64,000 nt of DNA from Pseudomonas kilonensis (GCF_001269885.1 NZ_LHVH01000019.1:62001-126000), one strand, 5' to 3'; counted from the stretch's first letter, positions 1-9,283 are shown. The notes: generated from the sequence alone by a model not told the origin. A program made the numbers and translations.

Positions 1-2840
1 CACAGACCACGCTCGGCACTGATCTGCAGGTGACTGGCGCGACCACTGGCGGCCAATGCCGGCAACCAATCCAGCCACGGCGCGTGGGCGTCGGCTTCGC
101 TGTCGGCGATGCAGGCCAGGCTCATCAAGGCTTCGTGCATTTCATCGAGATTGGCCGGTGTCGGCCAGGCCTCATCGCGGACCGACTGGATGGCTTCGGC
201 GTCCAGCGCGCCAAGGTCGTCGGTGGCCTGTGGATCGCTCCAGCGTCGGTTGATCACCGCTTGGGTGCGCCGTTCTTCCAGCGGCGCGTCGTCGAGAAAG
301 GTGTAGGGGCGGGCGCTGAGGATTTCTGCCGCCAGCGGCGAGGGCGCTGGCAGGTCGCGGCTGATCAGGCGAATCTCGCCCGCCTCCATGCGCCGCAACA
401 GCGTCAGCCAGCCCTCGCTGTCCATGGCTTCGTGCAGGCAATCGTCGAGGGTTTGTTCCACCAGCGGGTGGTCGGGGATCTCACGCTCACCGGCGAGGTT
501 TTCCAGGCAGGCGATCTGGTCCGGAAATACGCTGGCGATCAGGTCTTCGCTTTTCATGCGCTGGATCTGCGGGGCGACTTTGCGCCCGCCGATGTAGCGC
601 GGCAAAGCCAGGGCCACGCCAGCGTTCCAGCGCCAGCGCACGCCGAACAGCGGCGCATCCAGTACCGCCTGGACCAGGATCTGCTCGGCGCTGTGGCTAT
701 TGAGGTAGCGCCACACCTCGTCCAGTTCGAAGCTGTGGCTGGTGGACAGCGAGAGCACGATGGCGTCTTCACTGGCGGCGGCCTGCAATTCGAAGTTGAA
801 GGTGCGGCAGAAGCGCTTGCGCAAGGCCAGGCCCCAGGCGCGGTTGATACGGCTGCCGAAGGGCGTGTGGATGATCAGTTGCGTGCCGCCGGACTCGTCG
901 AAAAACCGCTCCATCAGCAGCGTGTCCTGGGACGGTAGGGCGCCGAAGGCCATGCGCGCCGGGGCCAGGTAATCCACCAGTTGTTCGGCGCTGGCCAGGT
1001 TCAGTTGCAAGGTGCCGGTGAGCCAATCGAGGGCCGGTTGCAGGTGGCCCGGCGTGGCGGCCAGCAGTTGGTCGAGCTGGGCTTGCAGGCGCGCCACGGC
1101 GAAAGACAATTCGGCGCTGCGCCCCGGGGCTTCGCCGAGCCAGAACGGGATGGTCGGCGGCTGGCCTTGGGCATCTTCGACCCGCACGCGGCCGGTCTCG
1201 ACGCGAATGATGCGATACGACGTATTGCCCAACTGGAACACATCGCCGGCAATGCTCTCCACCGCGAAGTCTTCGTTGACGCTGCCGATGTTCAGCCCTT
1301 GGGGTTCGAGCAGCACGCTGTAGTCGGCATTGTCCGGGATGGTGCCGCCGCTGGTCACGGCCGTGAGCTTGCTGCCCCGGCGCCCGCGCAAGGTCCGGGT
1401 CACGGCATCGCGGTGCAGGTAGGCACTGCGCACGCCTTGGCGGCCATTGAAGCCTTCGGCGAGCATCTGCAACAAGGCCTGATAGTGGTGGTCGTCCAGG
1501 TCTGTGTAGGGCGCCGCGCGGCGGAAACTCTCCAGCAGCGCCTGCTCCTGCCATTCCTGGCAACTGACCTCGGCGACGATCTGCTGGGCCAGCACATCCA
1601 ACGGCGCCTTGGGGATGTGCAGGATGTCGAGTTCGCCACGGCGTACGCAGTCGAGCAGGGCGGCGCATTCGATCAAGTCGTCACGGGTGGTGGCGAACAG
1701 GCGTCCCTTGGGTGTGCCACCGACCTGGTGGCCGGACCGACCGACCCGTTGCAGGAAGGCCGAGATCGAGCGGGGCGAGGCGATCTGGCACACCAGGTCG
1801 ACATCGCCGATATCTATGCCCAGCTCCAGGGACGCAGTGGCGATCAGCACCTTCAGTTCGCCGCGTTTGAGGCGTTGTTCGGCGTCGAGGCGAAACTCCT
1901 TCGCCAGGCTGCCATGGTGAGCGGCCACGGCGTCTTTGCCCAGGCGCTCGCTCAGATGACGGCTCAGGCGTTCGGCCAGACGCCGGGTATTGACGAACAC
2001 CAGGGTGGTGCGATGTTCCCGGGCCAGCTCGGCGAGGCGGTTGTAGACCAGTTCCCACACGTCATTGGCCATCACCGCCGACAGCGGCACCGGCGGCACC
2101 TCGATGTCCAGATCGCGGGGGCGGGCGTGGCCGATGTCGACGATTTCACAGGTGCGCCCCTCACCGACGAGAAAACGTGACACCGCTTCGATGGGCTTTT
2201 GCGTGGCGGACAGGCCGATGCGCATCAGCGGTTCGGCGCACAGGGCTTGCAGGCGTTCCAGGCTCAAGGCCAGGTGGCTGCCGCGCTTGCTGGCGGCGAT
2301 GGCGTGGATTTCGTCGACGATCACCGTGCGGGTGCTGGCGAGCATCTGCCGGCCGGAATCGGAGCCGAGCAGCACGTAGAGCGATTCGGGCGTGGTGACC
2401 AGGATGTGCGGCGCGGTCTTGCGCATCGCCGAGCGGTCTTTCTGCGGCGTGTCGCCGGTACGCACGGCGGTGGTGATAGACAAGGGCGGCAAGCCCATTT
2501 GTTGCAACTGCTCGGTGATGCCGGCCAGCGGATTCTGCAGGTTGATCTGGATATCGTTGCTCAAGGCCTTGAGCGGCGAAACGTAGACCACCAGCGTCTG
2601 GTCCGGCAGGCCGCCCTGTTCCAGGCCGCGATGCACCAGGTCATCAAGCACGGCGAGAAAAGCCGTCAGGGTCTTGCCCGAACCGGTAGGCGCCGCCACC
2701 AGGGTCGAACGACGCTGGCCGATCAACGGCCACGCCCGGGCCTGGGCGGCCGTGACCGCCGGGAATGTCTGGCTGAACCAGGCGCGAACGGCGGGGTGGA
2801 AGCCGGGCATGGCGTGGTTGGCTGCAAGGGGCAGATTCAT
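1..2840 (-). CDS. lhr: Lhr-type DEAD/DEAH-box ATP-dependent helicase, C-terminus outside window
   Basis: Superfamily 2 nucleic-acid helicase of the Lhr (large helicase-related) family, thought to act in DNA repair. The frame is open from the ATG at 2838-2840 to the window edge, giving 946 codons with no stop, so the C-terminus is missing. Visible motifs are Walker A APTGSGKT (residues 50-57), [13 protein letters not shown] (Ia), the Walker B box VDEIHA (about residue 165), GLSATQ (III), and in the second RecA-like domain [10 protein letters not shown] and QRVGRSGHQ (VI). An Lhr winged-helix/beta-barrel core follows. Family members are about 1,400-1,500 residues, so roughly one third lies outside. 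It ends a minus-strand transcript; the long plus-strand ORFs over it are shadows. Confident on family, inferred on role. Confidence 0.93.
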   Translation of the reverse strand, partial: MNLPLAANHAMPGFHPAVRAWFSQTFPAVTAAQARAWPLIGQRRSTLVAAPTGSGKTLTAFLAVLDDLVHRGLEQGGLPDQTLVVYVSPLKALSNDIQINLQNPLAGITEQLQQMGLPPLSITTAVRTGDTPQKDRSAMRKTAPHILVTTPESLYVLLGSDSGRQMLASTRTVIVDEIHAIAASKRGSHLALSLERLQALCAEPLMRIGLSATQKPIEAVSRFLVGEGRTCEIVDIGHARPRDLDIEVPPVPLSAVMANDVWELVYNRLAELAREHRTTLVFVNTRRLAERLSRHLSERLGKDAVAAHHGSLAKEFRLDAEQRLKRGELKVLIATASLELGIDIGDVDLVCQIASPRSISAFLQRVGRSGHQVGGTPKGRLFATTRDDLIECAALLDCVRRGELDILHIPKAPLDVLAQQIVAEVSCQEWQEQALLESFRRAAPYTDLDDHHYQALLQMLAEGFNGRQGVRSAYLHRDAVTRTLRGRRGSKLTAVTSGGTIPDNADYSVLLEPQGLNIGSVNEDFAVESIAGDVFQLGNTSYRIIRVETGRVRVEDAQGQPPTIPFWLGEAPGRSAELSFAVARLQAQLDQLLAATPGHLQPALDWLTGTLQLNLASAEQLVDYLAPARMAFGALPSQDTLLMERFFDESGGTQLIIHTPFGSRINRAWGLALRKRFCRTFNFELQAAASEDAIVLSLSTSHSFELDEVWRYLNSHSAEQILVQAVLDAPLFGVRWRWNAGVALALPRYIGGRKVAPQIQRMKSEDLIASVFPDQIACLENLAGEREIPDHPLVEQTLDDCLHEAMDSEGWLTLLRRMEAGEIRLISRDLPAPSPLAAEILSARPYTFLDDAPLEERRTQAVINRRWSDPQATDDLGALDAEAIQSVRDEAWPTPANLDEMHEALMSLACIADSEADAHAPWLDWLPALAASGRASHLQISAERGL

Positions 2841-2907
2841 GGGGGCAGTTTAGGCGGGTGGGGTGGGGAAGATGCAAGTACCGTCCGAGATCTCTGTCGT
2901 CTGTTCC

Positions 2908-2985
2908 GGCCCCTTCGCGAGCAAGCCCGCTCCCACAGGGGAATGCATTCCAAATGTGGGAGCGGGCTTGCTCGCGAAGGGGCCC
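2908..2985. repeat. REP doublet, type A
   Basis: Two inverted copies of the type A REP (GGCCCCTTCGCGAGC arm and its complement) separated by about 20 bases. They form a long hairpin between the divergent lhr and 3126 genes. The rest of the 285-base gap holds nothing recognisable. Confidence 0.9.
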
Positions 2986-3125
2986 CTAAAGAACAGTACA
3001 AATCGAGGATCTGCACATTGCGGATGACGGTTGCGCACTAAACCCGCAAAATGCAACGATTCCGACAACGCCCGCGGGCGTTATCGACCAAATTCTTGTG
3101 CCAATAGACTGGGCCTGCTGACTTT

Positions 3126-4010
3126 ATGCGAATGCGCCTTATGTTACTGGGCGGCGGAAATGCCCTTGGGCAGGCGCTGATTCGCCTCGGTGCAGAAGAA
3201 GACATCGGTTTTCTTGCCCCCCGCCCGCCCGAAGACGGTTGGGATGCCGCGAGCCTGACGCAACTGCTCGACGACACCCGCCCGGACGCCTTGATCAACC
3301 TGGCGTACTACTTCGACTGGTTCCAGGCCGAGGCCGTCAGCGAGCAGCGCCTGGCCAGTCAGGAGCGCGCTGTCGAGCGCCTGGCCGGGCTGTGCCAGCA
3401 TCACAACATCGTCTTGCTGCAACCGTCGAGCTATCGGGTGTTCGACGGCTCCCGCGCCACGGCCTACAGCGAGAAGGACGAACCCGTGCCCCTGGGCATG
3501 CGTGGCCAGGCGCTGTGGCGGATCGAACAAAGCGTGCGCGCCACCTGTCCGCAACACGTGTTGCTGCGGTTTGGCTGGCTGCTGGACGACAGCGCCGATG
3601 GCATCCTCGGGCGTTTCCTGGCCCGGGCCGAACAGCCCGACGAGCTGTTGCTGGCCGACGACCGCCGCGGTAATCCGACGCCGGTGGACGATGCCGCGCG
3701 CGTGATCATCTCGGTGCTCAAGCAACTCGATTGCGCGGCGCCGCTGTGGGGCACCTATCATTACGCCGGCCACGAGGCGACTACGCCGCTGGCGCTGGGC
3801 CAGGCGATCCTCACCGAAGCCCGCGCCCTGCATCCGCTGGCCATCGAGTCGCCCACCCCCCAGGCCCACGCCGCACGGCCGGACGCCGCGGAAGAACCGC
3901 AGCACGCGGTGCTGGCCTGCAAGAAAATTCTACACACTTTCGGGATCAAGCCCCGCGCCTGGCGCGCGGCACTCCCGGGCTTACTGGATAGGTTTTATCG
4001 CCATGGCTGA
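3126..4010 (+). CDS. RmlD-like sugar-nucleotide-binding protein (atypical SDR)
   Basis: 294-residue Rossmann-fold protein of the extended short-chain dehydrogenase group, closest in layout to dTDP-4-dehydrorhamnose reductase (RmlD). The N-terminal nucleotide-binding loop reads LGGGNALGQAL (residues 8-18). The LINLAYYFDWFQAE segment corresponds to the RmlD region that places the substrate, and PSSYRVFDGS matches the strand before the active site. The usual YxxxK catalytic pair is not seen: the equivalent place reads GMRGQALWRIEQ. The gene overlaps the next (epimerase) by 8 bases, which implies co-translation and a shared role in modifying a nucleotide sugar or surface glycan. A start six bases downstream (3132) is also possible. 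The substrate cannot be named from sequence. Confidence 0.75.
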   Translation: MRMRLMLLGGGNALGQALIRLGAEEDIGFLAPRPPEDGWDAASLTQLLDDTRPDALINLAYYFDWFQAEAVSEQRLASQERAVERLAGLCQHHNIVLLQPSSYRVFDGSRATAYSEKDEPVPLGMRGQALWRIEQSVRATCPQHVLLRFGWLLDDSADGILGRFLARAEQPDELLLADDRRGNPTPVDDAARVIISVLKQLDCAAPLWGTYHYAGHEATTPLALGQAILTEARALHPLAIESPTPQAHAARPDAAEEPQHAVLACKKILHTFGIKPRAWRAALPGLLDRFYRHG

Positions 4011-4932
4011 AGGCCCTGTTTTAATTACCGGCGGCGCGGGTTTCATTGGTTCGCACCTGACCGACGCCTTGCTCGCCAAGGGACATTCGGTGCGCATCCT
4101 CGATGACCTGTCCACCGGCAAGCGCAGCAATCTGCCGCTGGACAACCCGGCGCTCGAACTGATCGAAGGCGACGTCGCCGATGCCGCCCTGGTGGCCCGG
4201 GCCATGGCCGGTTGCAGCGCCGTGGCGCACCTGGCGGCGGTGGCCTCGGTGCAAGCTTCGGTGGACGACCCCGTACGCACCCACCAGAGCAATTTCATCG
4301 GCACCCTGAATGTCTGCGAAGCCATGCGCCAGAGCGGTGTGAAACGGGTGCTGTTCGCCTCCAGCGCAGCGGTCTACGGCAACAACGGCGAAGGCGAGTC
4401 CATCGACGAAGAAACCCCGAAGGCCCCACTCACGCCGTATGCCTCGGACAAGCTGGCCAGCGAGTTCTACTTCGACTTCTATCGCCGCCAGCACGACCTG
4501 GAACCGGTGGTGTTCCGTTTCTTCAACATCTATGGCCCGCGCCAGGATCCATCCTCGCCGTATTCCGGGGTCATCAGCATTTTCAGCGAACGGGCGCAGA
4601 AAGGCCTGCCGATCACCGTGTTCGGCGACGGCGAGCAGACTCGGGATTTTGTCTACGTCGAAGATTTGGTGGATTTGCTGGTGCAGGCCATCGAAAAGCC
4701 TGAGGTGGAAGTGGGTGCGGTGAACGTCGGCTGGAACCAGGCCACGACCCTCAAACAGATGCTCCAGGCCCTGGCCGCCGTGGTGGGCGATCTGCCGCCG
4801 ATCAGCTACGGCCCGGCGCGCTCCGGCGACATCCGCCATTCCCGGGCTGACAACCATCGGCTGTTGCAGCGCTTCAGCTTTCCACCGCAAACCCCGATGA
4901 GCGTGGGGTTGGCGCGGTTGTTGGGGCGCTGA
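4003..4932 (+). CDS. NAD-dependent epimerase/dehydratase (UDP-glucose 4-epimerase family)
   Basis: 309-residue extended SDR enzyme. The N-terminus has the NAD-binding motif TGGAGFIGSH (residues 9-18), then DDLSTGK and LAAVASV. The active site has SSAAVYG and the catalytic YASDK (Tyr and Lys of YxxxK). RFFNIYGPRQDP and GDGEQTRDFVYVEDL are the conserved substrate-side motifs of the GalE/WbpP/Gmd-like group. It starts inside the previous gene (8-base overlap, frame +1). Together they look like a two-gene unit that makes a modified NDP-sugar, for example for LPS or exopolysaccharide. Substrate specificity (Glc/Gal, GlcNAc, uronic acid) is open. A type A REP doublet follows at once and may serve as the transcript end. 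Confidence 0.88.
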   Translation: MAEGPVLITGGAGFIGSHLTDALLAKGHSVRILDDLSTGKRSNLPLDNPALELIEGDVADAALVARAMAGCSAVAHLAAVASVQASVDDPVRTHQSNFIGTLNVCEAMRQSGVKRVLFASSAAVYGNNGEGESIDEETPKAPLTPYASDKLASEFYFDFYRRQHDLEPVVFRFFNIYGPRQDPSSPYSGVISIFSERAQKGLPITVFGDGEQTRDFVYVEDLVDLLVQAIEKPEVEVGAVNVGWNQATTLKQMLQALAAVVGDLPPISYGPARSGDIRHSRADNHRLLQRFSFPPQTPMSVGLARLLGR

Positions 4933-4953
4933 TTTTCCCGCTACCCAAAAGAA

Positions 4954-5046
4954 CTGTGGGAGCGAGCTTGCTCGCGATGACGGTGAGTCAGCCAGCAATC
5001 ATGTTGACTGACCCACCGTCATCGCGAGCAAGCTCGCTCCCACAGG
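4954..5046. repeat. REP doublet, type A
   Basis: An inverted pair of CTGTGGGAGCGAGCTTGCTC units, with an inner inverted segment (ACGGTGAGTCA and TGACCCACCGT). It sits between the 3' ends of the epimerase gene and the convergent ompW. Confidence 0.9.
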
Positions 5047-5070
5047 GATTTTCGTATCTTCAGGTTCGGC

Positions 5071-5769
5071 TTAGAACTTGTAGCCCAACCCCACCATGTA
5101 GATCCATGGGTCCACATCGACATTCACTTTGGCCCGGGTGCCGCTGGCCACGGCGTTGTTGTCCACATACGCGGTGGTGTCGATGTCGATGTAGCGGATC
5201 TGGCCGTTGATCATGACGTTGTCGGTCAACATGTAGTCAGCGCCCACTTGCCACGCCATGCCCCAACTGTTGCTCGCGCGGAAATTGCTGAAGCCGTTGG
5301 CGCTGGCTTCGCTGCCGACGTGTTCGTCGTAGATCCAGGTGTAGTTGATGCCGGCGCCGACATAAGGCTGGAACGTCGACTTGGCGTCGAGCGGGTAGTA
5401 GACCAGGCTCAGGGTCGGCGGCAGGTGCTTGAGGGTGCCGAGCTTGTTGTTGGCCGCGCCCAGGGCGGTGCCTTTGATTTTCACGTCGTGCTCGAACGGC
5501 GAGGCCGCCAGCAGTTCGATCCCCAGGTTGTTGGTGATCATGTAGGCGAAGTTCAAGCCCAGCTGCGTGTCGCTGCTCATGGTCGCCTTGCCGCCCAGGT
5601 CGGCACCGGCCAGCGGGCCACGGTCGACCTTGACGCTGGAGCTGTCGGCATCCGGGTTGACGGTGATAGCACCGGCGCGAACGATGATGTCGCCGGCTGT
5701 GTGGGCTTGGGCGAGTGGGGCAGCGAGCGCGAGGGCAACGAGGGAAGCGCTGAGCAAGGACTTGTGCAT
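5071..5769 (-). CDS. ompW: OmpW family outer-membrane protein
   Basis: 232-residue eight-stranded outer-membrane barrel. A signal peptide (MHKSLLSASLVALALAAPLA) is followed by AHTAGDIIVRAGAITVNPD, the family's N-terminal signature. LGLNFAYMITNNLGIELLA and YQPYVGAGINYTW-type strands follow, and the last residues GLGYKF end in the aromatic residue needed for barrel insertion. The ATG at 5767-5769 was chosen over upstream in-frame starts because GGAG lies just ahead of it and the signal peptide begins there. OmpW proteins carry small hydrophobic molecules across the outer membrane, and in Pseudomonas they are linked to low-oxygen regulation. That fits the two FNR/Anr-type boxes upstream. It is a single-gene transcript between REPs. 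Confidence 0.93.
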   Translation of the reverse strand: MHKSLLSASLVALALAAPLAQAHTAGDIIVRAGAITVNPDADSSSVKVDRGPLAGADLGGKATMSSDTQLGLNFAYMITNNLGIELLAASPFEHDVKIKGTALGAANNKLGTLKHLPPTLSLVYYPLDAKSTFQPYVGAGINYTWIYDEHVGSEASANGFSNFRASNSWGMAWQVGADYMLTDNVMINGQIRYIDIDTTAYVDNNAVASGTRAKVNVDVDPWIYMVGLGYKF

Positions 5770-5803
5770 GGGGGCTCCAGAGGGCATCGAAATTAGATGT
5801 CCC

Positions 5804-5878
5804 ATGGTACGAAACCGTCTAGCCCGGTCTTTTGACACAGCTCAATGAGTCGGGGGGTGTTTAATTGACTCAGCTCAA
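5804..5878 (-). promoter_or_regulatory. ompW promoter with two tandem Anr/Fnr-type boxes
   Basis: Two copies of TTGA-N6-TCAA lie at 5832-5845 and 5865-5878, with near-identical centres (cacagc and ctcagc) 33 bp, or three helical turns, apart. A TACCAT -10 element on the minus strand lies at 5804-5809. Initiation near 5797 would put the proximal box at about -41.5, the classic position for activation by FNR-family regulators. The boxes are seen in the sequence; Anr (or Dnr) as the binder is inferred. Confidence 0.7.
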
Positions 5879-5907
5879 TGAAATGATGATGAGTCAATTT
5901 TGAGGGC

Positions 5908-5996
5908 CCTTTCGCGAGCAAGCCCGCTCCCACAGTTTGACCGCATTCCTTCTGAAGAAACGCGGTCTAATGTGGGAGCGGGCTTGCTCGCGAAAG
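5908..5996. repeat. REP doublet, type A
   Basis: An inverted pair of CTTTCGCGAGCAAGCCCGCT units between the ompW promoter and the end of the zinc operon. Confidence 0.88.
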
Positions 5997-6027
5997 CTAT
6001 CTAACAGGCAACAAATAATAGCCAGGT

Positions 6028-6561
6028 TCACTCCGGCAGCTCATACACATAAATCTTCTGCGCCTCCATCTGATACCCGGCATCGGCCAGTTCACTGGTG
6101 GACGGCTTGACCTGCATCGGCCCTTCGACCCAGTACGGTTGGTACAACTCGTCGAGCTTGACCCCGACTTCACTTTTCACATGCACGATCTGGTTCGATG
6201 GCGGTGGCGGCACGTGGATGCAGGCGCCGAAATACGGCACCAGCAAGAAGTCCGTGGTGCGGCCTTCCTCGCTGACTTCCAGCGGTACGATGTAGCCCGG
6301 CAGGCGAATCTGCTGGCCGTCGAGGGTCTTGACCACCGGGGCGTTGGGCAGGTCCTGCTTGGCCGCTGGCGCGGACTCGGCGGCCAGGGCATCGCTCATC
6401 TTCGACAGGTCGTGCAGCGGCGTCATGTTTGGCACTTCTGACGGCGCGTCCGGCGGGATCATTTCCGACCAGGCCAGGTCCCTCGGCTCGGCCGCCCATA
6501 GCGGCAGGGCGACCATCATCAACAGCGCAAGCAGGGCGCGGGGCATCTTCAAGGTCCTCAT
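6028..6561 (-). CDS. DUF3299 periplasmic protein, last gene of zinc-responsive operon (PA4066-like)
   Basis: 177-residue secreted protein with an N-terminal signal peptide (ALLALLMMVALPLWAAEP). A DUF3299 domain follows: LPGYIVPLE, the DFLLVPYFGACIHVPPPPSN block with one Cys and one His, and VWVEGPM-like YWVEGPMQV. The start MRTLK at 6561 overlaps the permease stop (ATGA), which implies translational coupling. It corresponds by order to P. aeruginosa PA4066, the fourth gene of the Zur-regulated PA4063-PA4066 (zrmABCD) operon. The biochemical role is unknown. The conserved Cys/His block suggests metal contact, but that is inference. An alternative start is MPRALL, five codons later. Confidence 0.85.
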   Translation of the reverse strand: MRTLKMPRALLALLMMVALPLWAAEPRDLAWSEMIPPDAPSEVPNMTPLHDLSKMSDALAAESAPAAKQDLPNAPVVKTLDGQQIRLPGYIVPLEVSEEGRTTDFLLVPYFGACIHVPPPPSNQIVHVKSEVGVKLDELYQPYWVEGPMQVKPSTSELADAGYQMEAQKIYVYELPE

Positions 6562-7823
6562 AGACGAATCGACAGGCCGTCGGCCAACGATTGGCGATAG
6601 GCGCGCCAGGCCGGCACGCTGCCCATCAGCAGGGCGGCAACCAGAATGCCAGCCAGCAGCGTCCATTCATATTCGCTCGGCCAGCCCAGCGGCAGGTACA
6701 AGCCGTAGGCCGACTGCACGTAACCCTGGGCGGCGGCGATGCCGATGTACAGTAGCGCCAGCCCGGCGGTGACCCCGGCCAGCGCCAGGGCAAAGGCTTC
6801 GAGCACCAGCAGCGTTGCGATGTGCCACGGCCGCGCGCCCACCGAACGCAGGATCGCCATTTCCCGGCGGCGTTCGTTGAGGCTGGTGAGGATCGCCGTG
6901 AGCATGCCGATCAATCCGGTCAGGACCACGAACAGCGAGATCACGAACAAGGCTTTTTCCGCCGTGCCCATCAGGCTCCACAGTTCCTGTAGCGCCACGC
7001 CGGGCAGGATCGCCAGCAGCGGTTCGCCACGGAACTCGTTGATCTCGCGCTGCAAGGCAAAGGTTGAAATCTTGCTGTTGAGGCCGAGCATGAAGGCGGT
7101 AATTGCTTGGGGCGTGAGGTCCATGTTGCGGGCCTGGTCGGCGCTGATGCGCCCATTGCCCTGGGCCGGCACGCCGTTCTTCCAGTCAATGTGGATCGCC
7201 TCCATGCCGCCTAGGCTGATGTGCAGCGTGCGGTCCACCGGGGTGCCGGTGCGCTTGAGAATCCCGACCACGGTGAAGGGCTTGTCGTCATGCTTGACCA
7301 GGCTGACCACTGCCACACCGTGGGCCAACACCAGTTTGTCGCCGAGTTTGTAGTGCAGCGCCTCGGCCACTTCGGCACCGAGCACCACTTCGAACGGATC
7401 GCTGGCGAAGGCCCGGCCATCGCCCAGCGCCAGGTGTTGCTGGCGGCCGTACTGGTAATGCTCGAAGTAGGCCTCGGTGGTGCCCATTACCCGATAACCG
7501 CGGTGGGAATCGCCGAGGGACATGGGGATCGCCCACTTCACTTTCGGGTTGCTGGCGAAGTGTTCGAAGCTGTCCCAGCGGATGTTGTTGGTGGCGTTGC
7601 CGATGCGAAACACCGAGTACAGCAGCAGGTTCACAGAACCTGAGCGGGCGCCGACGATCAGGTCGGTGCCGCTGATGGTGCTGGCGAAACTGGCCCGCGC
7701 CTCGGTACGCACCCGCTCCACTGCCAGCAACAAACAAACAGAAAGGGCGATGGCAAACGCGGTGAGGATCGCGGTGAAGCGGCGGTTCGCCAGGCTGGCC
7801 ATGGCTAGACGGAACAAATACAT
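6558..7823 (-). CDS. FtsX/MacB-like ABC transporter permease of zinc operon (PA4065-like)
   Basis: 421-residue inner-membrane protein. It has an N-terminal transmembrane helix (residues about 15-35), a large periplasmic MacB-PCD-like domain, then three helices at about 290-315, 340-365 and 385-405. The FtsX signature FVVLTGLIGMLTAILTSLNE precedes RRREMAILRSVGARPW. This is the MacB/LolCE type of mechanotransmission permease rather than a classical importer channel. It is one base downstream of the ATPase gene and overlaps the DUF3299 gene. In P. aeruginosa the homologous PA4065 belongs to a zinc-starvation operon, and the substrate there may be a zinc-metallophore complex. The direction of transport is not evident from sequence. 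Confidence 0.9.
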   Translation of the reverse strand: MYLFRLAMASLANRRFTAILTAFAIALSVCLLLAVERVRTEARASFASTISGTDLIVGARSGSVNLLLYSVFRIGNATNNIRWDSFEHFASNPKVKWAIPMSLGDSHRGYRVMGTTEAYFEHYQYGRQQHLALGDGRAFASDPFEVVLGAEVAEALHYKLGDKLVLAHGVAVVSLVKHDDKPFTVVGILKRTGTPVDRTLHISLGGMEAIHIDWKNGVPAQGNGRISADQARNMDLTPQAITAFMLGLNSKISTFALQREINEFRGEPLLAILPGVALQELWSLMGTAEKALFVISLFVVLTGLIGMLTAILTSLNERRREMAILRSVGARPWHIATLLVLEAFALALAGVTAGLALLYIGIAAAQGYVQSAYGLYLPLGWPSEYEWTLLAGILVAALLMGSVPAWRAYRQSLADGLSIRL

Positions 7824-7824
7824 C

Positions 7825-8535
7825 TCAAACCTCGAGTGGCGTGGCGGCGCGATTGAGATCGGCCAGCGACAGGTTGCGGTCGAACAGCGGCGCCAGGCTC
7901 TGGTCGTGGCTGACGAACAACAGGCTCGACCCGGCTTCGCGGCATTCGGCGAACAACAGCCGCAGGAAATTTTCCCGGGCGTCGTAGTCCAGGGCCGAAG
8001 TCGGTTCGTCGGCGATCACCAGTTCCGGTTGGCCGATCAGCGCCCGGGCGGCGGCGACCCGTTGTTGCTGGCCGATGGACAACGAGTCGGCGCGCCGTTC
8101 CAGCAGGTTCGGGTCGGTCAAGCCCAGGTGGGCCAGCAGGGTGGCGGCGGCTTGATCGACGCTGCCGTGGCGCTGAATGGCCCGTTGCGCGCGCAGCTTG
8201 GAAAAGTGACAGGGCAGTTCGACGTTCTCGCGCACCGAGAGAAACGGCAGCAGGTTGAATTGCTGGAAGATGTAGCCGGTGTGGTCGACGCGAAAGCGAT
8301 CGCGGCTGCCGGCGCCCAGTTCGGTGAGTTCCTGGCCGAGCAGGCGGATGCTGCCGCGATCCGGTGTCTGCACACCGCCGAGCAGCCCCAGCAAGGTGGT
8401 CTTGCCACTGCCGCTCGGGCCCTTGAGAAACAGCGTCTCACCGGCCTCCAGGCGAAACGCCGGGATATCCAGCAACGGCGGATGCCCGGGCCAACTGAAG
8501 CCCAGGTCGGAGAGTTCGATGAGTGCTTGGGTCAT
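7825..8535 (-). CDS. ABC transporter ATP-binding protein of zinc operon (PA4064-like)
   Basis: 236-residue LolD/MacB-type ATPase. Walker A is GPSGSGKTT, the Q-loop is FQQFNLLPFLSVREN, the signature is LSIGQQQRVAAARAL, Walker B is LVIADEPTSALD, and the switch His lies in FVSHDQSL. The ATG at 8533-8535 was chosen because the family starts just before ALIELSDLGFSW; the in-frame extension to 8679 runs through a REP. One base separates it from the permease. A REP-containing 160-base gap separates it from the upstream DUF2796 gene, so transcription through the REP, or an internal promoter, is needed. Confidence 0.92.
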   Translation of the reverse strand: MTQALIELSDLGFSWPGHPPLLDIPAFRLEAGETLFLKGPSGSGKTTLLGLLGGVQTPDRGSIRLLGQELTELGAGSRDRFRVDHTGYIFQQFNLLPFLSVRENVELPCHFSKLRAQRAIQRHGSVDQAAATLLAHLGLTDPNLLERRADSLSIGQQQRVAAARALIGQPELVIADEPTSALDYDARENFLRLLFAECREAGSSLLFVSHDQSLAPLFDRNLSLADLNRAATPLEV

Positions 8536-8570
8536 GTTTGCCGCTTCAAATAGTGGAACCTGTGGAACAC

Positions 8571-8678
8571 CTGTGGGAGCTGAGCTTGCTCGCGATGAGG
8601 TCATTACATTCAACTTGGATGTTGACTGTCGGACCGCTATCGCGAGCAAGCTTTGCTCCCACCAGGCTTGCTCCCACA
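8571..8678. repeat. REP doublet, type A, inside the zinc operon
   Basis: An inverted REP pair (CTGTGGGAGCTGAGCTTGCT and its partner CGCGAGCAAGCTTTGCTCCC), with an extra partial GCTTGCTCCCACA copy. It lies between the first and second genes of the zinc operon and may lower expression of the distal three genes. Confidence 0.85.
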
Positions 8679-8695
8679 TTGGGTGTTGCGGTGGA

Positions 8696-9283
8696 TTAGA
8701 ATTTCAGGGCTGGCGCTTTTGCCGTCACTTCCACACCTTGCTGGCCGCTCGGGCTGATCAGTTGTACCTGAATTTTCTGGGTGGCCGGGAAGGTTTTGAA
8801 CAGGGTCGCCAGGTCCAGGTTCTTCAGTGCACCCGGGGCGGCGCAGGTGAACTGGTAGTGGGCATGGATCTCACTGTGCTCGTCGTGGTGCTCGTCGCCA
8901 TCTGCGTCTTCGTCATGGTCGTGATCGTGGTCCGGTTCATCACCAAACAACGGGCTTTCCAGTTCCTGCTGGGCCACGGTGCACTTGGCGGCGGCCGGCA
9001 GGTTGAACAACGCCAGCGGCTTGTCCAACTGCGCGCGTACGGCGGCGACCTTGGCCTTGTCGGCATCGCTGGTGGCGGCGTGTTCGAAGCCCACCAGGTT
9101 CATCGCCGGGCTTTCCAGTTCCAGCTCCAGGGTCTGGCCGTCCAAGGCGGCGTTCAATCGACCGACGCCGTGTTCATGGGCGCCGAGGCTGCCATGCTCG
9201 TGGTCATGATCATGCTCGACCGCCGCGTGAGCGACAGCCAATGGCAGCAGGGCGAACGGCAAAGCGAGAAGCAGACGACGCAT
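8696..9283 (-). CDS. DUF2796 (ZrgA-like) histidine-rich periplasmic zinc-binding protein (PA4063-like)
   Basis: 195-residue secreted protein. A signal peptide (LLLALPFALLPLAVAHA) is followed by a short His/Asp cluster, EHDHDHEHGSLGAHEHGVG. Midway lies a second run with alternating His and Asp (DEPDHDHDHDEDADGDEHHD, continuing with EHSEIHAHYQF). Such runs bind zinc. The remainder (LELELESPAMNLVGFEHA; FKTFPATQKIQVQLISP) is DUF2796, the family of Vibrio ZrgA, a periplasmic zinc-uptake component. It heads the operon and has a Zur-like palindrome 17 bases upstream. This matches P. aeruginosa PA4063. Likely role: periplasmic zinc chaperone or buffer for the downstream ABC system. Confidence 0.9.
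   Translation of the reverse strand: MRRLLLALPFALLPLAVAHAAVEHDHDHEHGSLGAHEHGVGRLNAALDGQTLELELESPAMNLVGFEHAATSDADKAKVAAVRAQLDKPLALFNLPAAAKCTVAQQELESPLFGDEPDHDHDHDEDADGDEHHDEHSEIHAHYQFTCAAPGALKNLDLATLFKTFPATQKIQVQLISPSGQQGVEVTAKAPALKF

Noticed and set aside
30..2180. Long plus-strand ORFs (302 and 399 codons) opposite the helicase
   Set aside because: They are antisense shadows of the lhr frame, which has clear helicase motifs throughout; their own translations are low-complexity with no family features.
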